DNA of 64,000 nt from the NCBI RefSeq assembly GCF_900497805.2, contig NW_020947390.1, positions 1,436,756 to 1,500,755 of the forward strand, written 5' to 3'. Source of the DNA: Vombatus ursinus. Its lineage: Eukaryota > Chordata > Mammalia > Diprotodontia > Vombatidae. The notes under the pieces were generated by a model. The model did not search any database and was not told the origin of the DNA. It was given only the letters and a program-made list of their open reading frames with translations. The position numbers and the translations under genes were made by a program. Below are positions 46,005 through 57,985 of the stretch, in pieces (the first letter of the stretch is position 1; each line of letters opens with the position of its first letter).

Positions 46005-47204
46005 GTAATGTATGGAGTGAGGCAATAACTGCTCTGACATAATGTTTTTGTCCAGGATTTAATAAAGGAAAAACTAGTCCTCTCTTCTTTTTGTTGAGGT
46101 TGTTCATTTTGAAATTACGTGAGAGTAAAAGTTGATTTTTCTGTGTGCCTTTAAATGGTGATGGGCAGGGAAAATGAAAGGTCAATTCATGCCTGTAGCC
46201 TAATGTTATCATTGTTACTCATATCTTTCTGTAGCTTTTGATCACTAGTGTAGCATGGATGCTCTGGCCCCACCCTCTCAGAGTCAGGCCTTGTACATTT
46301 TTAACCCATCTCTGGTCTGCTGATGAGGTTGAGATTTTATTTTCTCCACAGATATCTTAAGCCACCACCTACCATGTTACCTCCAAATTTAGAGGTCCAG
46401 TGAGAAGAACCTCAGTTCCATTTAGTCACTTTAACATTAAATTAATTTTTACTAAATAATATTTTCTTCCAGGATAAAAGAAGAATAACCATACAGACAT
46501 TTCCTCCCAACATCTTGGGTCATAATCTTTTTATGACCTCAGCTGGAGGGAAGAAGAACCAGGCTCATAGCTTAGCTCAGTTCCCATTTAGTATTAGTCC
46601 TAACAAGCTCAAGTCCAAAGCCCAGATTGAGTAATGCCTCCTACCCTGCTCTTGGAGCTTCTTTGCTGGGCTTACTACAACAACCAGACTGGAGTAATTG
46701 GTCAGATTGGACACTCCAGTTACTATTCCTAGAACAGAAAAGAATGAAGGAAGAGGCCCAAAGCTATGATTCTGGGAGCCATATGATCTGATGGAAGTAG
46801 GAGAGAAGGAGGCCCACAGACTCTCTCCCTTACCACATGATGTCACTGGCTGTGAGTGAAGGATTCCCTTATCTTCAGAATGAATGTGGTAAAAAGCCAG
46901 AACAGTGTTTAGTCAGGCAATTTCAAAGATGTAGACAATTCTGGCTACATAGCCAATGGAAGAAGGCTGCTCTCAACCATATGGTAAACCAACATAGACT
47001 ATCTGTACATTCATCACTTCTATAGTCTTCCAGAAGCAGGCTCCCCACCATTTTCCACATGTGTGAAACCATCTTAGGTGGTCTAGGTGTGCACTAAGCC
47101 CCGATCATACCATACATATTTTGCTTCTTAAAGTAATGTGATTACTTGCCACTGCTATTTACTTGAAAAATTCATTAGGAAACAAAAATGATTTTTATAA
47201 GATT

Positions 47205-47675
47205 TTAGCTCTAAAAATGGACATTGAAGATTATGTAAACCAGCTCTCTTTATTTAACGGCTGAGATTTTTAAATGCATTGTCCAAAGTTTCAGAGTTGA
47301 CAGTCAGAACTGAGACTAAAATTTGGGTTTCCTGATTCCCATTCTAGAGCTCTTTCTGCTAGGCCACTTTATATTTTGCACCTTTCTTTTTAAACAATTC
47401 CATTTATCTCTAGTTAACTAGAGATATTGATAAATTTGTTAACTAGCTTTGGTTTTTAGGATTTTTTTCATTTTTTTTTTGTATTTGGCTCATAGGGTTA
47501 TAGATGTAGAGTTAGAAGGAACCTTAGAAGCCAATAAGTCTTAAACTGTCACTTCATAGATTAAAAAAAAAAACTGAGGACCAGAAAGGTTAAGTAATTT
47601 GCTTAAGGTGACATGAAAGTGTCTGAGTTAGAATGTGAACCTAGGATTTCCAGCCCTCTATTAACTTGTGTTTTA
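47205..47675 (-). mobile_element. Two decayed MIR-type SINEs in tandem
   Basis: The first (about 47205-47375) shows 'aaatttgggtttcctgattc' and 'ctctttctgctaggccactt'. The second (about 47495-47670) shows 'ctgaggaccagaaaggttaa' and 'aatgtgaacctaggatttcc'. Confidence 0.6.
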
Positions 47676-47899
47676 TTTTTTGTGGGGGCTATTCACCCAG
47701 TCCCAGCCACCACAGTCCCAAAACCAGTTGGGTCATTCTTTATGTAATTGCTATGGTAAAACAAGAAAAATAAAATTGAAACAAGAATCTAAGTTGAGAT
47801 ATTGACTGTTGTGTGATTAGAGCAACTATGCCAAGAATACTAAGGCACTTGAGAAGTGACTGTTCTAATACCAAAGAAAGTATTCAAATAAAATAACTA

Positions 47900-48165
47900 A
47901 GTGGTTTGGTGGGTGGAGAGCTACACCTGGTGTCAGAAAGACCTGAGGTCAAATCTAACCCCAGATATTTACTAACTGTGTGACCCTAAACAAGTCATTT
48001 AATTTATATCTGCCTCAGTTTCCTCATCTTTAAAATGGTAATAATGATAATAGCACCTACCTTCCCAGCGTTGTTGTGAGAATCAAATAAGATAGTATTA
48101 CTGCAAGGCTTTGCAGACTTTAAAATACTACATAAATACTAGCCATTGTTGTTGTTGTTGTTTTT
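47900..48165 (+). mobile_element. MIR-type SINE with GTT tail
   Basis: 'aagacctgaggtcaaatcta', 'ctgcctcagtttcctcatct', 'taatagcacctaccttccca' and 'gactttaaaatactacataa', then (TTG)n. Confidence 0.85.
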
Positions 48166-48199
48166 ATAAAATACATAATTTTTAAACTTTTATTATTTT

Positions 48200-49240
48200 T
48201 TTTAATACTTTAAATTCCAAACTGCCCACCTCTCTAATTGCTCACTTCACACTAATCAAGGTCACCATTTCACACACACACACACACACACTTAAAACCA
48301 TATGTAGCATACTTCTATTTATCAGTTCTTTCTTGGGAGGTAGATAGCATATTTCTTCATAGGTCTTTTGTAGTTGGTTTGATATTACTCAGAATAGCTT
48401 AGCTGTTCACAGTTGTTCTTCAAACAATATTGCTGTTAGTATATCCAACATTCTCTTGGTTCTGCTCATTTCACTCTTCATTATTTCATGCAAGGCTTTC
48501 CATGTTTTTCTAAGATAACTGAACTCATCATTTCTTACAGGAGTAGAATTCCATCACAATTGTAACCACAGATTGTTTAAACATTCCCCAATTGATGGGC
48601 ATCTCTTCAATTTCCATTTCCTCACCAATACAAAGAGAGTTCCTATAAATATTTTAGAATACATAGGTTCTTTTCCTTTTCCTCCTGATCACCTTGGGAA
48701 ACAGACCTAATAGTGATTTCACTGGATCAAAGGGTATACACAGTTTTATAACTCTTTGGGCATAATTCCAGATTGTTCTCCAAAATGGTTGGATCAGTTC
48801 ACAGTTCCACAGTTCCAAAGTGTATTTGTGTACCAATTTTTCCATATCCCCATCAACATTTGTCATTTTCCACTTCTATCATTTTAGTCAATCTGATATG
48901 TGTGAAATGATATCTCAAAGTTGTTTTAATTTGCAATTCTCTAATCAATAATGATTTAGAGCATTTTTCAAAAATATGTATATATGTAGAAATATGTATA
49001 TATATGTGTGTGTATGTGTGTATAAATGTGTGTGTATATATATATATACATTATATATATCTATATGTATCTTTGATTTCTTCATCCAAAAACTGCATAT
49101 TTATGTCCTTTGACCATTTATTAATTGGAGAAGGACTCATATTCTTACAAATTTGACACAGTTCTCTATATATTTCACATGAGACTTTTTATCCAAGAAA
49201 CTCTTTATAATTTTTCCCCAATTTAATGCATAATTAATGG
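48200..49240 (-). mobile_element. L1 LINE 3' end, antisense, older copy
   Basis: Reverse L1 with many substitutions: 'aaggctttccatgtttttct', 'aacattccccaattgatggg', 'actggatcaaagggtataca', 'atttgcaattctctaatcaa' and 'gtcctttgaccatttattaa'. It extends further into ORF2 than the other ends. A CA run (48271-48291) and a TA/TG run (48974-49071) lie inside. Confidence 0.85.
48974..49071. repeat. TA/TG microsatellite inside the L1
   Basis: 'atatgtatatatatgtgtgt' and 'gtgtatatatatatata'. Confidence 0.9.
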
Positions 49241-49292
49241 AGCTTATTACAGTGATGGAAATATCTGAGATTTTGTCTATAGCTCACCAAAA

Positions 49293-49345
49293 CTACTGAG
49301 CAGAACCAGGAAAACATTGTACACAGTAACAGCAACATTGTGCAA
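49293..49345 (+). mobile_element. Short sense L1 fragment
   Basis: 'gagcagaaccaggaaaacat' and 'cacagtaacagcaacattgt' are sense L1 3' text lying between two antisense L1 copies. Confidence 0.75.
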
Positions 49346-49349
49346 TGAT

Positions 49350-50131
49350 CAATATATATTTTCCCACTTAATAGTATTTTTTCCAATTACATGTAAAGAT
49401 TGTTTTTAATATTCACTTTCATAAGATTTTGATTTCCAAATTTTTTCCTCTCTCCTTTCCCCACCTCTTCCCCAATACAGAAAGCAATCTGATCTAGGTT
49501 ATACATGTACAATTATACTGAATGTATTTCCACCTTAGTCATGTTATAAAAGAAGAATCAGAACAAAAGGGAAAAAACACAAGAAAGAAAAAACAAAAAA
49601 CAAAATAAAGTGAAAATGTATGCTTACATCTGCATTCTGACTCCATAGTTCTTTCTGGGTGTGGATAGCATTTTCCATCACAAGTCTTTTGGAATTGTCT
49701 TGGAACATCGGATAGCTGAGAAGCACTAAGTCTATCATAGTTGATTATTGCACAATGTTGCTATTACTGTGGACAATGTTCTCCTGGTTCTCACTTCACT
49801 CAGCATCAGTTCATGCAAGTCTTTCCAGGATTTTGTGGAATCTGCCTACTCATCATTTCTTATAGCACAATAGTATTCCATTACATTCATATATCACAGC
49901 TTATTCAACCATTCCCCAATTGATGGGCATCCCTTCAATTTCCAATTCTTTGCCACCACAAAAAGAGCTGCTATAAATATTTTTGTACCTGTGGGTCCTT
50001 TTCCCCTTTTTTATGATCTTTTTGTGATACAGACCTGGTAGTGGTATTGCTGGATCAAAGGGTATGTACAATTTTATAACCCTTTGGGCACAGTTCCAAA
50101 TTGCTCTCCAGAATGGTTGGATCAGTGAACT
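49350..50131 (-). mobile_element. L1 LINE 3' end, antisense, 5'-truncated
   Basis: Reverse L1 3' UTR and ORF2 end. It starts 'aatagtattttttccaatta' and 'acatgtaaagattg', then 'ctttctgggtgtggatagca', 'cacttcactcagcatcagtt', 'ccaattgatgggcatccctt' and 'aattgctctccagaatggtt'. It is less diverged than the copy at 48200. It breaks off at 'ggatcagtgaac'. Confidence 0.9.
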
Positions 50132-50691
50132 AATATATTTTTAAACAACAGTGATAGATTGAATTAAACTGTAGTTATTTAGTTTTGTGGGGAAAATCAA
50201 TCCCAAGATTTTATTTAGATTACCAAAAGTTTCCCCACAATTTTAATCTCATTACTGGGATTGTAAAGCATAAACTCCATATGTGTCCTGACCACTGATA
50301 TTCCATTGAAGATTATGTGCAAATAAACACACAAATACACACTTTGTTTCTTTTTCCCTCACATGTTTCACATAGCCACCAAACAACATAATAAAGGCAA
50401 CTTGGTTTGGCAAGTCAATGTTACAAACTCTGAATAAATTAAACAAATAAGATGAAGGAGAAAAAATGTTTTTTTTTTTCTAGCTAAGCAGTTATTGTTC
50501 ATTACCATAGAGGGGAAATCCTATATGAAAAAAAATTGGATAAATAGCAAAATAAATTTTATTGAAATGCAAAATTGTGCTTTAACCACATTGATTTTAA
50601 TGGGTTTAGTTCATAGTTCTAACTAAGCACCCAGAAATTCTACATCCTCTATTTGCTTTGTAGAATGATATTATTTCTAATTCCATTACAG

Positions 50692-50821
50692 AGCAGGGTT
50701 GAGATGGTTAATGGTGTATTGATGATCCACAATGTGAATCAGTCGGATGCTGGAATGTATCAGTGTTTGGCAGAAAACAAATATGGATCCATTTATGCCA
50801 GTGCCGAGTTGAAGGTTTTAG
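50692..50821 (+). CDS. CNTN5: CNTN5 coding exon: second half of Ig domain 4
   Basis: This 130-nt exon encodes 43 residues from [14 protein letters not shown] to YASAELKVL, plus the first base of an Ala codon. The signature DAGMYQC gives the F-strand Cys (residue 25) that pairs with the Cys in the preceding exon. AENKYG follows as in all contactins. A second N-glycosylation sequon, NQS, is at residues 16-18. The acceptor is 'attccattacag' and the donor 'gtaagc' (50822). The exon begins in phase 0 and ends in phase 1, so it forms with the previous exon a symmetric Ig4 module of 267 nt. The next intron is only 1.6 kb. Identity with CNTN5 is clear over the whole exon. Confidence 0.97.
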
Positions 50822-52460
50822 GTAAGCGATTTGAAAGCAAAAAGCTACAAAAAGGCTGCTTCCTTCCTTTATTCAATTATCATTTGAAACCTTGAATATT
50901 TAATTTTTTCCTATGTTTTTTTTTCCTAAAGCTTTTCAGTTTTTGGTCTTTTTTAAAGTTTATGGACATTTTGCTCCACAAGAGCCTTACTGGGTCACAA
51001 ATATAACTTTGGGGGCCATTGTTCCACCATCAGGAGAAAAAAAAACACTCGTTGCTTTTTTCAAGTTGGTGCTCCATGCCTTGTATTGGTATACTTAAGT
51101 ATAAAAAGATTATATTTATTGCTATGCCTAATCTCCCACATGTAATGGTCTGATTCATGTTTGTTGCTAAAAGTCTAATACACTATGTCTTGTAGAAAAA
51201 TGCCTTTCAGTTTCTTTTTAAGATTCAACAGAATGGTGCTAGAATCTAAAGGAAAACAACATTGAGATGAATAAAGTAGTCAGGTCACTATAAACAACTC
51301 CCCTTCCCAGCTCAGGAAGATTAATATCATTTCATATGAAGTCTATTTTTTATATGTAAATAATATATTTATCACTTAAAGAACATTCAATTCTATTTAA
51401 CTTTAATGGCTTAAGCTAAGACCCTGCTAAAGCAAAAGATGTCTGATCTCCTCTGCATAGAGAGCAAAACACAAATTCCAAACCCTCAACCCCAAACCTC
51501 ACAAACATACATAAACTCAAAGGAAGCTCTCTCTGGGTATTTATAGGAGCTCAGTCCAGTGCCATTAGGCTGAAAAATAAGATTCAAAGTACTCCTGACA
51601 AGAGAAAAGGACATGTTTGTTTATCAGTCTCAGACTTAATACTCATGACTTTCTTGGCAATTGCACATATTCTGGGAGGGGGGTTGTTACTCACTTCATT
51701 TCCCTTCCCCAAAGCAAGCTCAGGGTTGCCATTTTTTAGTCCCATAACAGTGAAAGCTTTGGGGGAAGAAGGGCTGCCTCTAGTTGTGTGTGACTCATTG
51801 TTGGAAGATTCCATTTTGAGATGGCAAAAATCTCTTTATTGTCTATGAAGCTAGAGGAAGTGATGACTGGAATATACAGAAGGGAACAGTCGGCCTCCTC
51901 ACTCTCTTCCTTTTTATCTGCAAATCATGTTGGCACATGCGCTTGATTTAGCTTACATGTTCGAAAAGCCACATGGAGAATAGAGTGGGGAGTAGAGCCA
52001 GCTGCCCTTCCCCGGTCAGACTCATAGGAAGCTGTTGGGAATAGTGTTAACTTGAATTTCAATTCAGAGCATGCTCCACTGGGAGCTGGAGAGGATGACT
52101 ATCCCTCCATCTACTTGTCTGCAAGTTATTTTATAGAAAAACACCTTTTGCTAGTGATTGTAATTTTACTTTTATATCAGTAGTGAGTTAACTGAATGAT
52201 CTAATAGGTTGCCAAATATAGCAAGTAATATGACCTTCTGCAAGGGATAAGTAGCAAGGCTTTTCTTAAATGACAAGTTAATTAAATTCTAGTCTTTGCA
52301 TTTAAACTTGAAGTTAAGCTAAGGTTCATTTTATTTGTATTATAATTTTGTTCCAAAGAGAAATTGCAAAATCCTGAGGAATGATTGGTTAAAATTCATT
52401 GTCGTGAACATCCATGACTGTTTCTCTCAAAAATAAATACATTTCTTTTTTTTTAAACAG
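50822..52460 (+). other. CNTN5: CNTN5 intron between the Ig4 and Ig5 exons (1.6 kb, phase 1)
   Basis: It starts gtaagc and ends taaacag. I recognise no repeat in it, which is unusual for this window and may mean selection against insertion in a short intron, or chance. Confidence 0.9.
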
Positions 52461-52611
52461 CCTCAGCTCCCATATTTGCACTTAATCAACTGAAGAAAAC
52501 AATAGTAATTACCAAAGGCCAAGAAGTTCTCATAGAGTGCAAACCTCAAGGTTCTCCAAAACCAACAATTTCCTGGAAGAAGGGAGACAAAGCAATAAGA
52601 GAGAGCAAGAG
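52461..52611 (+). CDS. CNTN5: CNTN5 coding exon: first half of Ig domain 5
   Basis: This 151-nt exon reads (A)[13 protein letters not shown] through [10 protein letters not shown], with the last two bases opening an Arg codon. It holds the B-strand Cys of Ig5 (in [11 protein letters not shown]) and the C-strand Trp (ISWKKGD). The acceptor 'ttttttttaaacag' has a strong pyrimidine run. The donor 'ag|gtcaga' is off the usual gtragt consensus but is the only GT that keeps the CNTN5 reading (K-R, then the next exon). The upstream intron is phase 1 and the downstream one is phase 2, the same phase as the mid-domain split in Ig3. The exon with the rest of Ig5 is not found in the remaining 11.4 kb. 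Several differences from human CNTN5 as I recall it ([16 protein letters not shown]) are conservative and fit marsupial-placental distance. Confidence 0.96.
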
Positions 52612-52619
52612 GTCAGAAG

Positions 52620-54015
52620 TCTGTTTAATAATTTAATCACTATATTATCAGTTTTGTGTTTTTATACAAGTGACTCACACCTAGGTATAGGACAGAATAC
52701 TTCGGTGAATGCATGATAAAAGGATTGATAAGTTGGCTTGAATAAGGACATTTCTAAATGGTGACTGTATTAGAAACAAAAGTTCTAATTCAATCCAATC
52801 AGTCTCCTTCATCTGTACGGGGCAGTTGCAGCCCAAACTGAAGGTGTCAGTGAGTCACAATAGTGCATACCTGCTGTTTTAAGGCAATGTGTTATATTTG
52901 CACTGGAATACTATTTGGTGACATTCATGGGATGATGAAAGTTCCAGTTCAGACCAGAAAGGCATTATAGAGATTGGAAATGCAGTTCATTTTTACTTGC
53001 ACACTATAGAAATAGAATTACTTTTCCCCAATAGGTATGATCAAACTACATCTGTGGAAGTGAGCTCATTTCTTGAGCTGAATTAATGTAAATTTTTTTA
53101 GAGGTGAATAATATTTCCTGTTTAATGAAAATAAATCATTTGTAATAATTGTATTAGCATTTGTTTTAGGAAATTGAAAATATTTACTGCAGTATTAAAG
53201 TACATATGCTTTATCTATACAAGTCATCTCTTTAGAATTGATATTACTTGCTTTTATATTTGGGAGTGAGAATAAGTGATGTTCTTTTTGTTTCACTCCA
53301 CCATAAAGTGTAGCTCAGGAACTGTTTGGAAATTTATGGCAGCTTATTAAAATCGGGCTTTCTGGAAAAGCAGATATTATACAGATTATGTGTGTGTGTT
53401 TTGTTTTGTTTTGTTTCTTGTTTTTTGAAGCTAAAATTATCCAAGTATAATCTACTAATTAATGGAAGCCACAAAATATAGAGTTTGTGATCTTTATTCA
53501 AAAAATAAAGTAAAAGTGCCACTTTTGCTTGAGTCAGTTTTAATCAAGTCATTGCCATTGCGTAGAACCATTCCAAGAGGTTGAATCCCACATTCTTTCT
53601 GTTGCTTTGTCAATGAGTAGGAAAGTTGGATTTAATTCTCCTTAGAGAGGAGAGTTTTTGTGACATCTCATTTGAAGGTGTGATAGAGATAGAACAGAGA
53701 TTGCACTTCCTCCCTCATCCTATAGGATATTCTCAAATGTTTAAGTTATCCTATTGTTTTCTGAAGTAGTAAAATTCTGAGCTCTAGGTAGGGTGAACTT
53801 GGATTGGCATCTGGCAGAGCATATTGAACATATTCAAAGGACTGGGTCATCACTGGCCAGTGCCAACACCTCCCTAGGATATGTGAAACTATCCTTGCCT
53901 TTAAACATGTTTGTCGAAAGATTTTGGAGTAGAATTAAAATTGGTTTAGGTTTAAATTAACTTTGGCTATTCTGCTTTCTTCAATATCTCTCCAAAATGG
54001 AGTAACTTCATATGC
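52620..54015. other. Repeat-poor intron
   Basis: 1.4 kb without a named repeat, except a (TG)/(TTTTG) run at 53388-53430. No gene. Confidence 0.5.
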
Positions 54016-54017
54016 TG

Positions 54018-54190
54018 AAAGGCAGCTTGTCATTGTGAATAGAGAGCTGGTCTTGAAGTCAGGAGGTCCTGGGTTCAAATCCTGTTTCTGACAGCTACTG
54101 AATGTGTGACCAGGACAAGTAACTTTGCAGAGAAAATGCTAATCTAAAATGGTAGAGGGAGTTTTTCATTGGAGTTCCCAACACTTTTGA
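54018..54190 (+). mobile_element. tRNA-derived SINE, fragment of the 'gcagagaaaatgc' variant
   Basis: 'gaggtcctgggttcaaatcc', 'ctactgaatgtgtgaccagg', 'gcagagaaaatgctaatcta' and 'ggagttcccaacactt'. The middle is shortened. Confidence 0.75.
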
Positions 54191-54194
54191 AATT

Positions 54195-57100
54195 TTTTAA
54201 AAAAACATTTTAAAAAATAGTACACAGCTTTCACATGGGGAAAAAATGTGGTTTGAAGTTGGTCAGGTGTATTGTTTCTCTTTCTCACAGAACATAAGTT
54301 ACCAGGGATGGCAGACTTAGATAATCTGAGTCCTCAATTTTGTTTTGACTTCAAGATGAAATTTTAGAAAATTTTTATTTTAATTCTTTTTGGGAGCATA
54401 AGTTAAGAGAGGAAGAAATATAGGTCTGAAATTTCATCAGGAGAATTCCCTGAGGAAATTCCCTACACAAATGCATAACTACAAATGTAGGGTAATTTAT
54501 GGCCTTTCTAGATCACTGAAAGGTTTAATTATTTACCCAATATTACATAGTATTTGTCAGCTTTAAAGACTGTTCCTTTATCTGTTCTACCATGCTGCCT
54601 CTTTCCTAACAATGCCACAAATATATGTTTGTTTACCATTTTAAACCTGATGTTGGATCTCTGCATATAGTTTTGGTGGTTGTGGCTTCTTTCTTACTGG
54701 GCTGAACAGGAATAGGGGAAGGTGTTCTCTGGAGGGATCCCCTTTGCGCTTTTGAGAAAAGTTAGATTTAAATCCTTTGGAAGATCTAGCTGTTTTAGTT
54801 GACTGATTCTTAAGAACTCATCTCTGTGAGTGATACATTACTGCACTAAATCAATAGAGTTGTATTAAATTGAGAATATAATTATAGCATTCTGTCAGGA
54901 CAATACAACAAATTCACAATTCTATGAGCACTATTGAATCAAGTCTGAAAGAGGAAATTTTACTATGCTGTCAGACATAATAGATTTAGTCTCTATTAAT
55001 AATTGTCACTACAAAGTCAATGTAAATAATGCTGTTCCAAAGATAAGTCTTTCTAATTAGTGTTGAACTGACTTCAGAAAGTCAACATGTTTGAATCAGC
55101 TAAAAGTGGATTCTGTGCCAACACAGCAGAATCCCACCATTAAAAGGACCATAGATCTGATATGCTGAAGCCTGTCTGCAAAGTCATTCGAAGTAATGGA
55201 GAAATGGTCATCTAATCCTTGTTTCTGCATAATAAAAAATGCCAAGATATTTGGAAATCTCTACATGTTCTCATTGTAGGAAACTACAGTTTATTGCTAT
55301 AATAAATTCAGTTTTTCTATGTTGTAGAAATTTTCAAACTAAGAATAGGTTATAAGTCATATGTAAACAGATGTTCAGGCTAAAAAAATGGCTAGAGGAA
55401 TAGAATGGTGTCAGTGTAAATAACTTTAACCTCTAAGGGCGTCATTTTTATCATTTGTAAAATAAAGGGGTTGGCCTGGATGATGTCTAATGTCCCAACT
55501 CTACATCTATAATCCTCTCATTTTTATTTGCGTAACTACTAAAAGTGAATATAACCTGATTATGTAGAAATGAAATAATTAATTTTTTCAAGGCTCAGAA
55601 AATATCATTTTGCATCCATTTCACACTTGAGGTGAAAGTTCAGGTCAATCCTTATTGTATTCAAATATATACACTACTCTTACAACCTTTATCTATTGGA
55701 AAACCAATTTCAAAGGAATTAAGCCCATCCTATATAAGCTGGTTCCAAAAAACAACTATTTTGAGTTAATTTGAAAGAAGAAATTCAAAATCAAATTTAG
55801 TTTACCATGTGGGCAAAAGAAATAATTCTATGTAAGGAAAGGAGAGCAATGAAGAAGAAATGCATTATAATAGTAGTATCTAAATATTAAACACATGCCA
55901 TTATTATCAAAACCAGAAGGAAACACTTTCAGAAAAGATTGCCATAGCTTAAGGCACTAAGCAGTACAATGAAAATTTGAATTGCAGAAAGACATGTAAT
56001 CTAGTGATTAAGGCACATGACAAAAAAATCAAAAAGCTTTCGATTTTAATTCAAAATCTACAACTTGCCATATTGTGCACTTTTGGACAGTTTATTTAGG
56101 TTATGTCTATATAGTACCAAAACATCTGATTCACAGACAAATTTTTTAAATAGTCAGTCAATGGTTCATTTTTTCTATCATTTCCCCTCAAAACTCAATT
56201 TTCTGGTTATTTTGGTATTGTGCAACCACAACCTACTTCTTATTTCTGTTTTTCATGTTATGGAAAAACAAACAAACAAACTACACAACAGATTCATTAT
56301 GAGTGGCCTGTGGCACCATAGCCACCCTTACAGTTCATGTGTAAAACATCTAGACACATGTATGTGAATCTAAGAAATGTAACTGAAGACTACTTTAATA
56401 AACCATTTTAAAGAAGTTTAATGTCTCCTCTGCCTTCAGAAGGTCCCTTCCATATGGCTTTTCAGGTTCTTTTAACACTAGTGACTATATTTTATGATAC
56501 AAATAATAAGCTCAAGGAGCAGTGAGTAGTAAAATGTTTCATAAGCTTTTTTTTCCATTTAAGGGATTTTTTTTTATCTCCTATACACTCACTCAAAGTA
56601 TTCTGCTCATTAAACTCATATTGGATTTTCACTTCAGCTCATTATTTCCATTACTTGGCCATTAAGTATTGTTAAAATAAAATCATCCAAAAGCACTCCA
56701 GCAGTGCACAAATATTGTCTCCATTATTACGTGTTCAGCATCCTGTATTTGTTGTAGACAAAGACAGCCTCCACTAATGTGAAGACTGGAACTGGAGTCA
56801 AAGCAGAATTTCTTTTGTTTTCTTTTATTCTACAAATGAGTACTACACCAAGAAAGGAATTGAGCAGTGATGGAAGTTCATTAGAATGTTGTTATGTTCC
56901 ACATCTGGCTTCAGATTATTTGCATTTATTGAAATCCCAATGTAGTTTAAGCTGCAGTTTTCACTTCTAGGGGTTTTATCAATTAGTGGGATAATGGCCA
57001 GTAATTTGAAGGGGGGTCACTGAGAAATCTGGCATTAAGAAATTATCCCATGATGGGGCAGCATTATAACATAATTTTGCTTTGTAGGGGGCATGAATCT

Positions 57101-57785
57101 AAACAAAGACTAGTGCATCATTCTTTAATGGTTCCCCTCCTCTCCAGGAGAGTTTCAGTATGAGAAAGTTGAAAAGTGGCTTGAGCAGAATTATTTTCAA
57201 CTTACTCATTTAGCATTCTGAGAAAATTGTACTTGAAGTACCCATCAGTTCACTTTCATTGGGAATTCACGTTGTGGTTTATTAGGCACCGATGATTAAG
57301 TTCATACTGACTAACACTGCATATGGAAAAATATATTCTTCATGTGAGCCCAAGAGGACAATGCTGCTAGAAAAAAAGAAGTCATCTTACCTTTTCTGGA
57401 GAAGGGAAGGAATTCATGATTATAATTAAAGTCTTGTTTCTGTCCCTCTGTTTTAACTTACATGCTGTGTTTGCTAATGAACAAGCTGTTTTGTTGTTTC
57501 CTTTGTGACAATGTCTTTTAAATATTAAAAACATAAAACAATGTAGACCCCAGCTACTCTGAATTTCCTTGGCACTCAGAAACTATACAAAGGAAAAAAG
57601 AGAAATAACTAAATATAACTAATGGAATTTCTTCAGTGTCTTCTAAAACTTCTCATACTTGTTAGAAGTTTTTTTTTCTTTTTTGAACTGACTTTTAAAT
57701 GAAATTATATTCTCTGAGAAAGGAAAAAAATGAAATTTGACTTCTTAAGTTTTCAAATATATTTAATTCCGTTCAACAAGTATAT
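54195..57785. other. Repeat-poor block of 3.6 kb
   Basis: Only a SINE tail at about 55430-55520 ('taaaataaaggggttggcct') is recognisable. No open frame carries a known domain. This is the longest repeat-poor stretch in the window and a candidate for conserved non-coding sequence. Confidence 0.4.
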
Positions 57786-57789
57786 ACTG

Positions 57790-57985
57790 ACTACTTACTA
57801 TGTGTAAGGCATTGTGCTAGATATGAATAGGATAGAAATAATAAATACTTTCAAATTGGTGGATACAACTTAACTTCCTGCTGTTTTTTTACCACTTGTG
57901 TTATTTGGTACAAGTTATTCTACTTCTTTAGGCTTCAGTTTCCACATACATAAAATGAGAAAGCTGGAGTGGTTCTTTGATTTTG
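57790..57985. mobile_element. L2 tail (minus) followed by a SINE piece (plus)
   Basis: 'tactatgtgtaaggcattgt' is a reverse L2/MIR tail. 'aggcttcagtttccacatac' with 'aaaatgagaaagctggagtg' is a forward SINE piece. Confidence 0.5.

Larger units (their letters stand above)
46005..50691 (+). other. CNTN5: CNTN5 intron within Ig domain 4 (4.7 kb, phase 0)
   Basis: It starts gtaatg and ends attacag. The first 1.2 kb (46005-47205) shows no repeat or gene, then come MIR-like SINEs and two antisense L1 ends. Confidence 0.93.

Noticed and set aside
29603-52611. CNTN3, CNTN4 or CNTN6 as the gene
   Set aside because: Paralogue peptides differ at many positions in every exon (for example no [16 protein letters not shown] and no FALNQLKKT). 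CNTN5 agrees nearly throughout.
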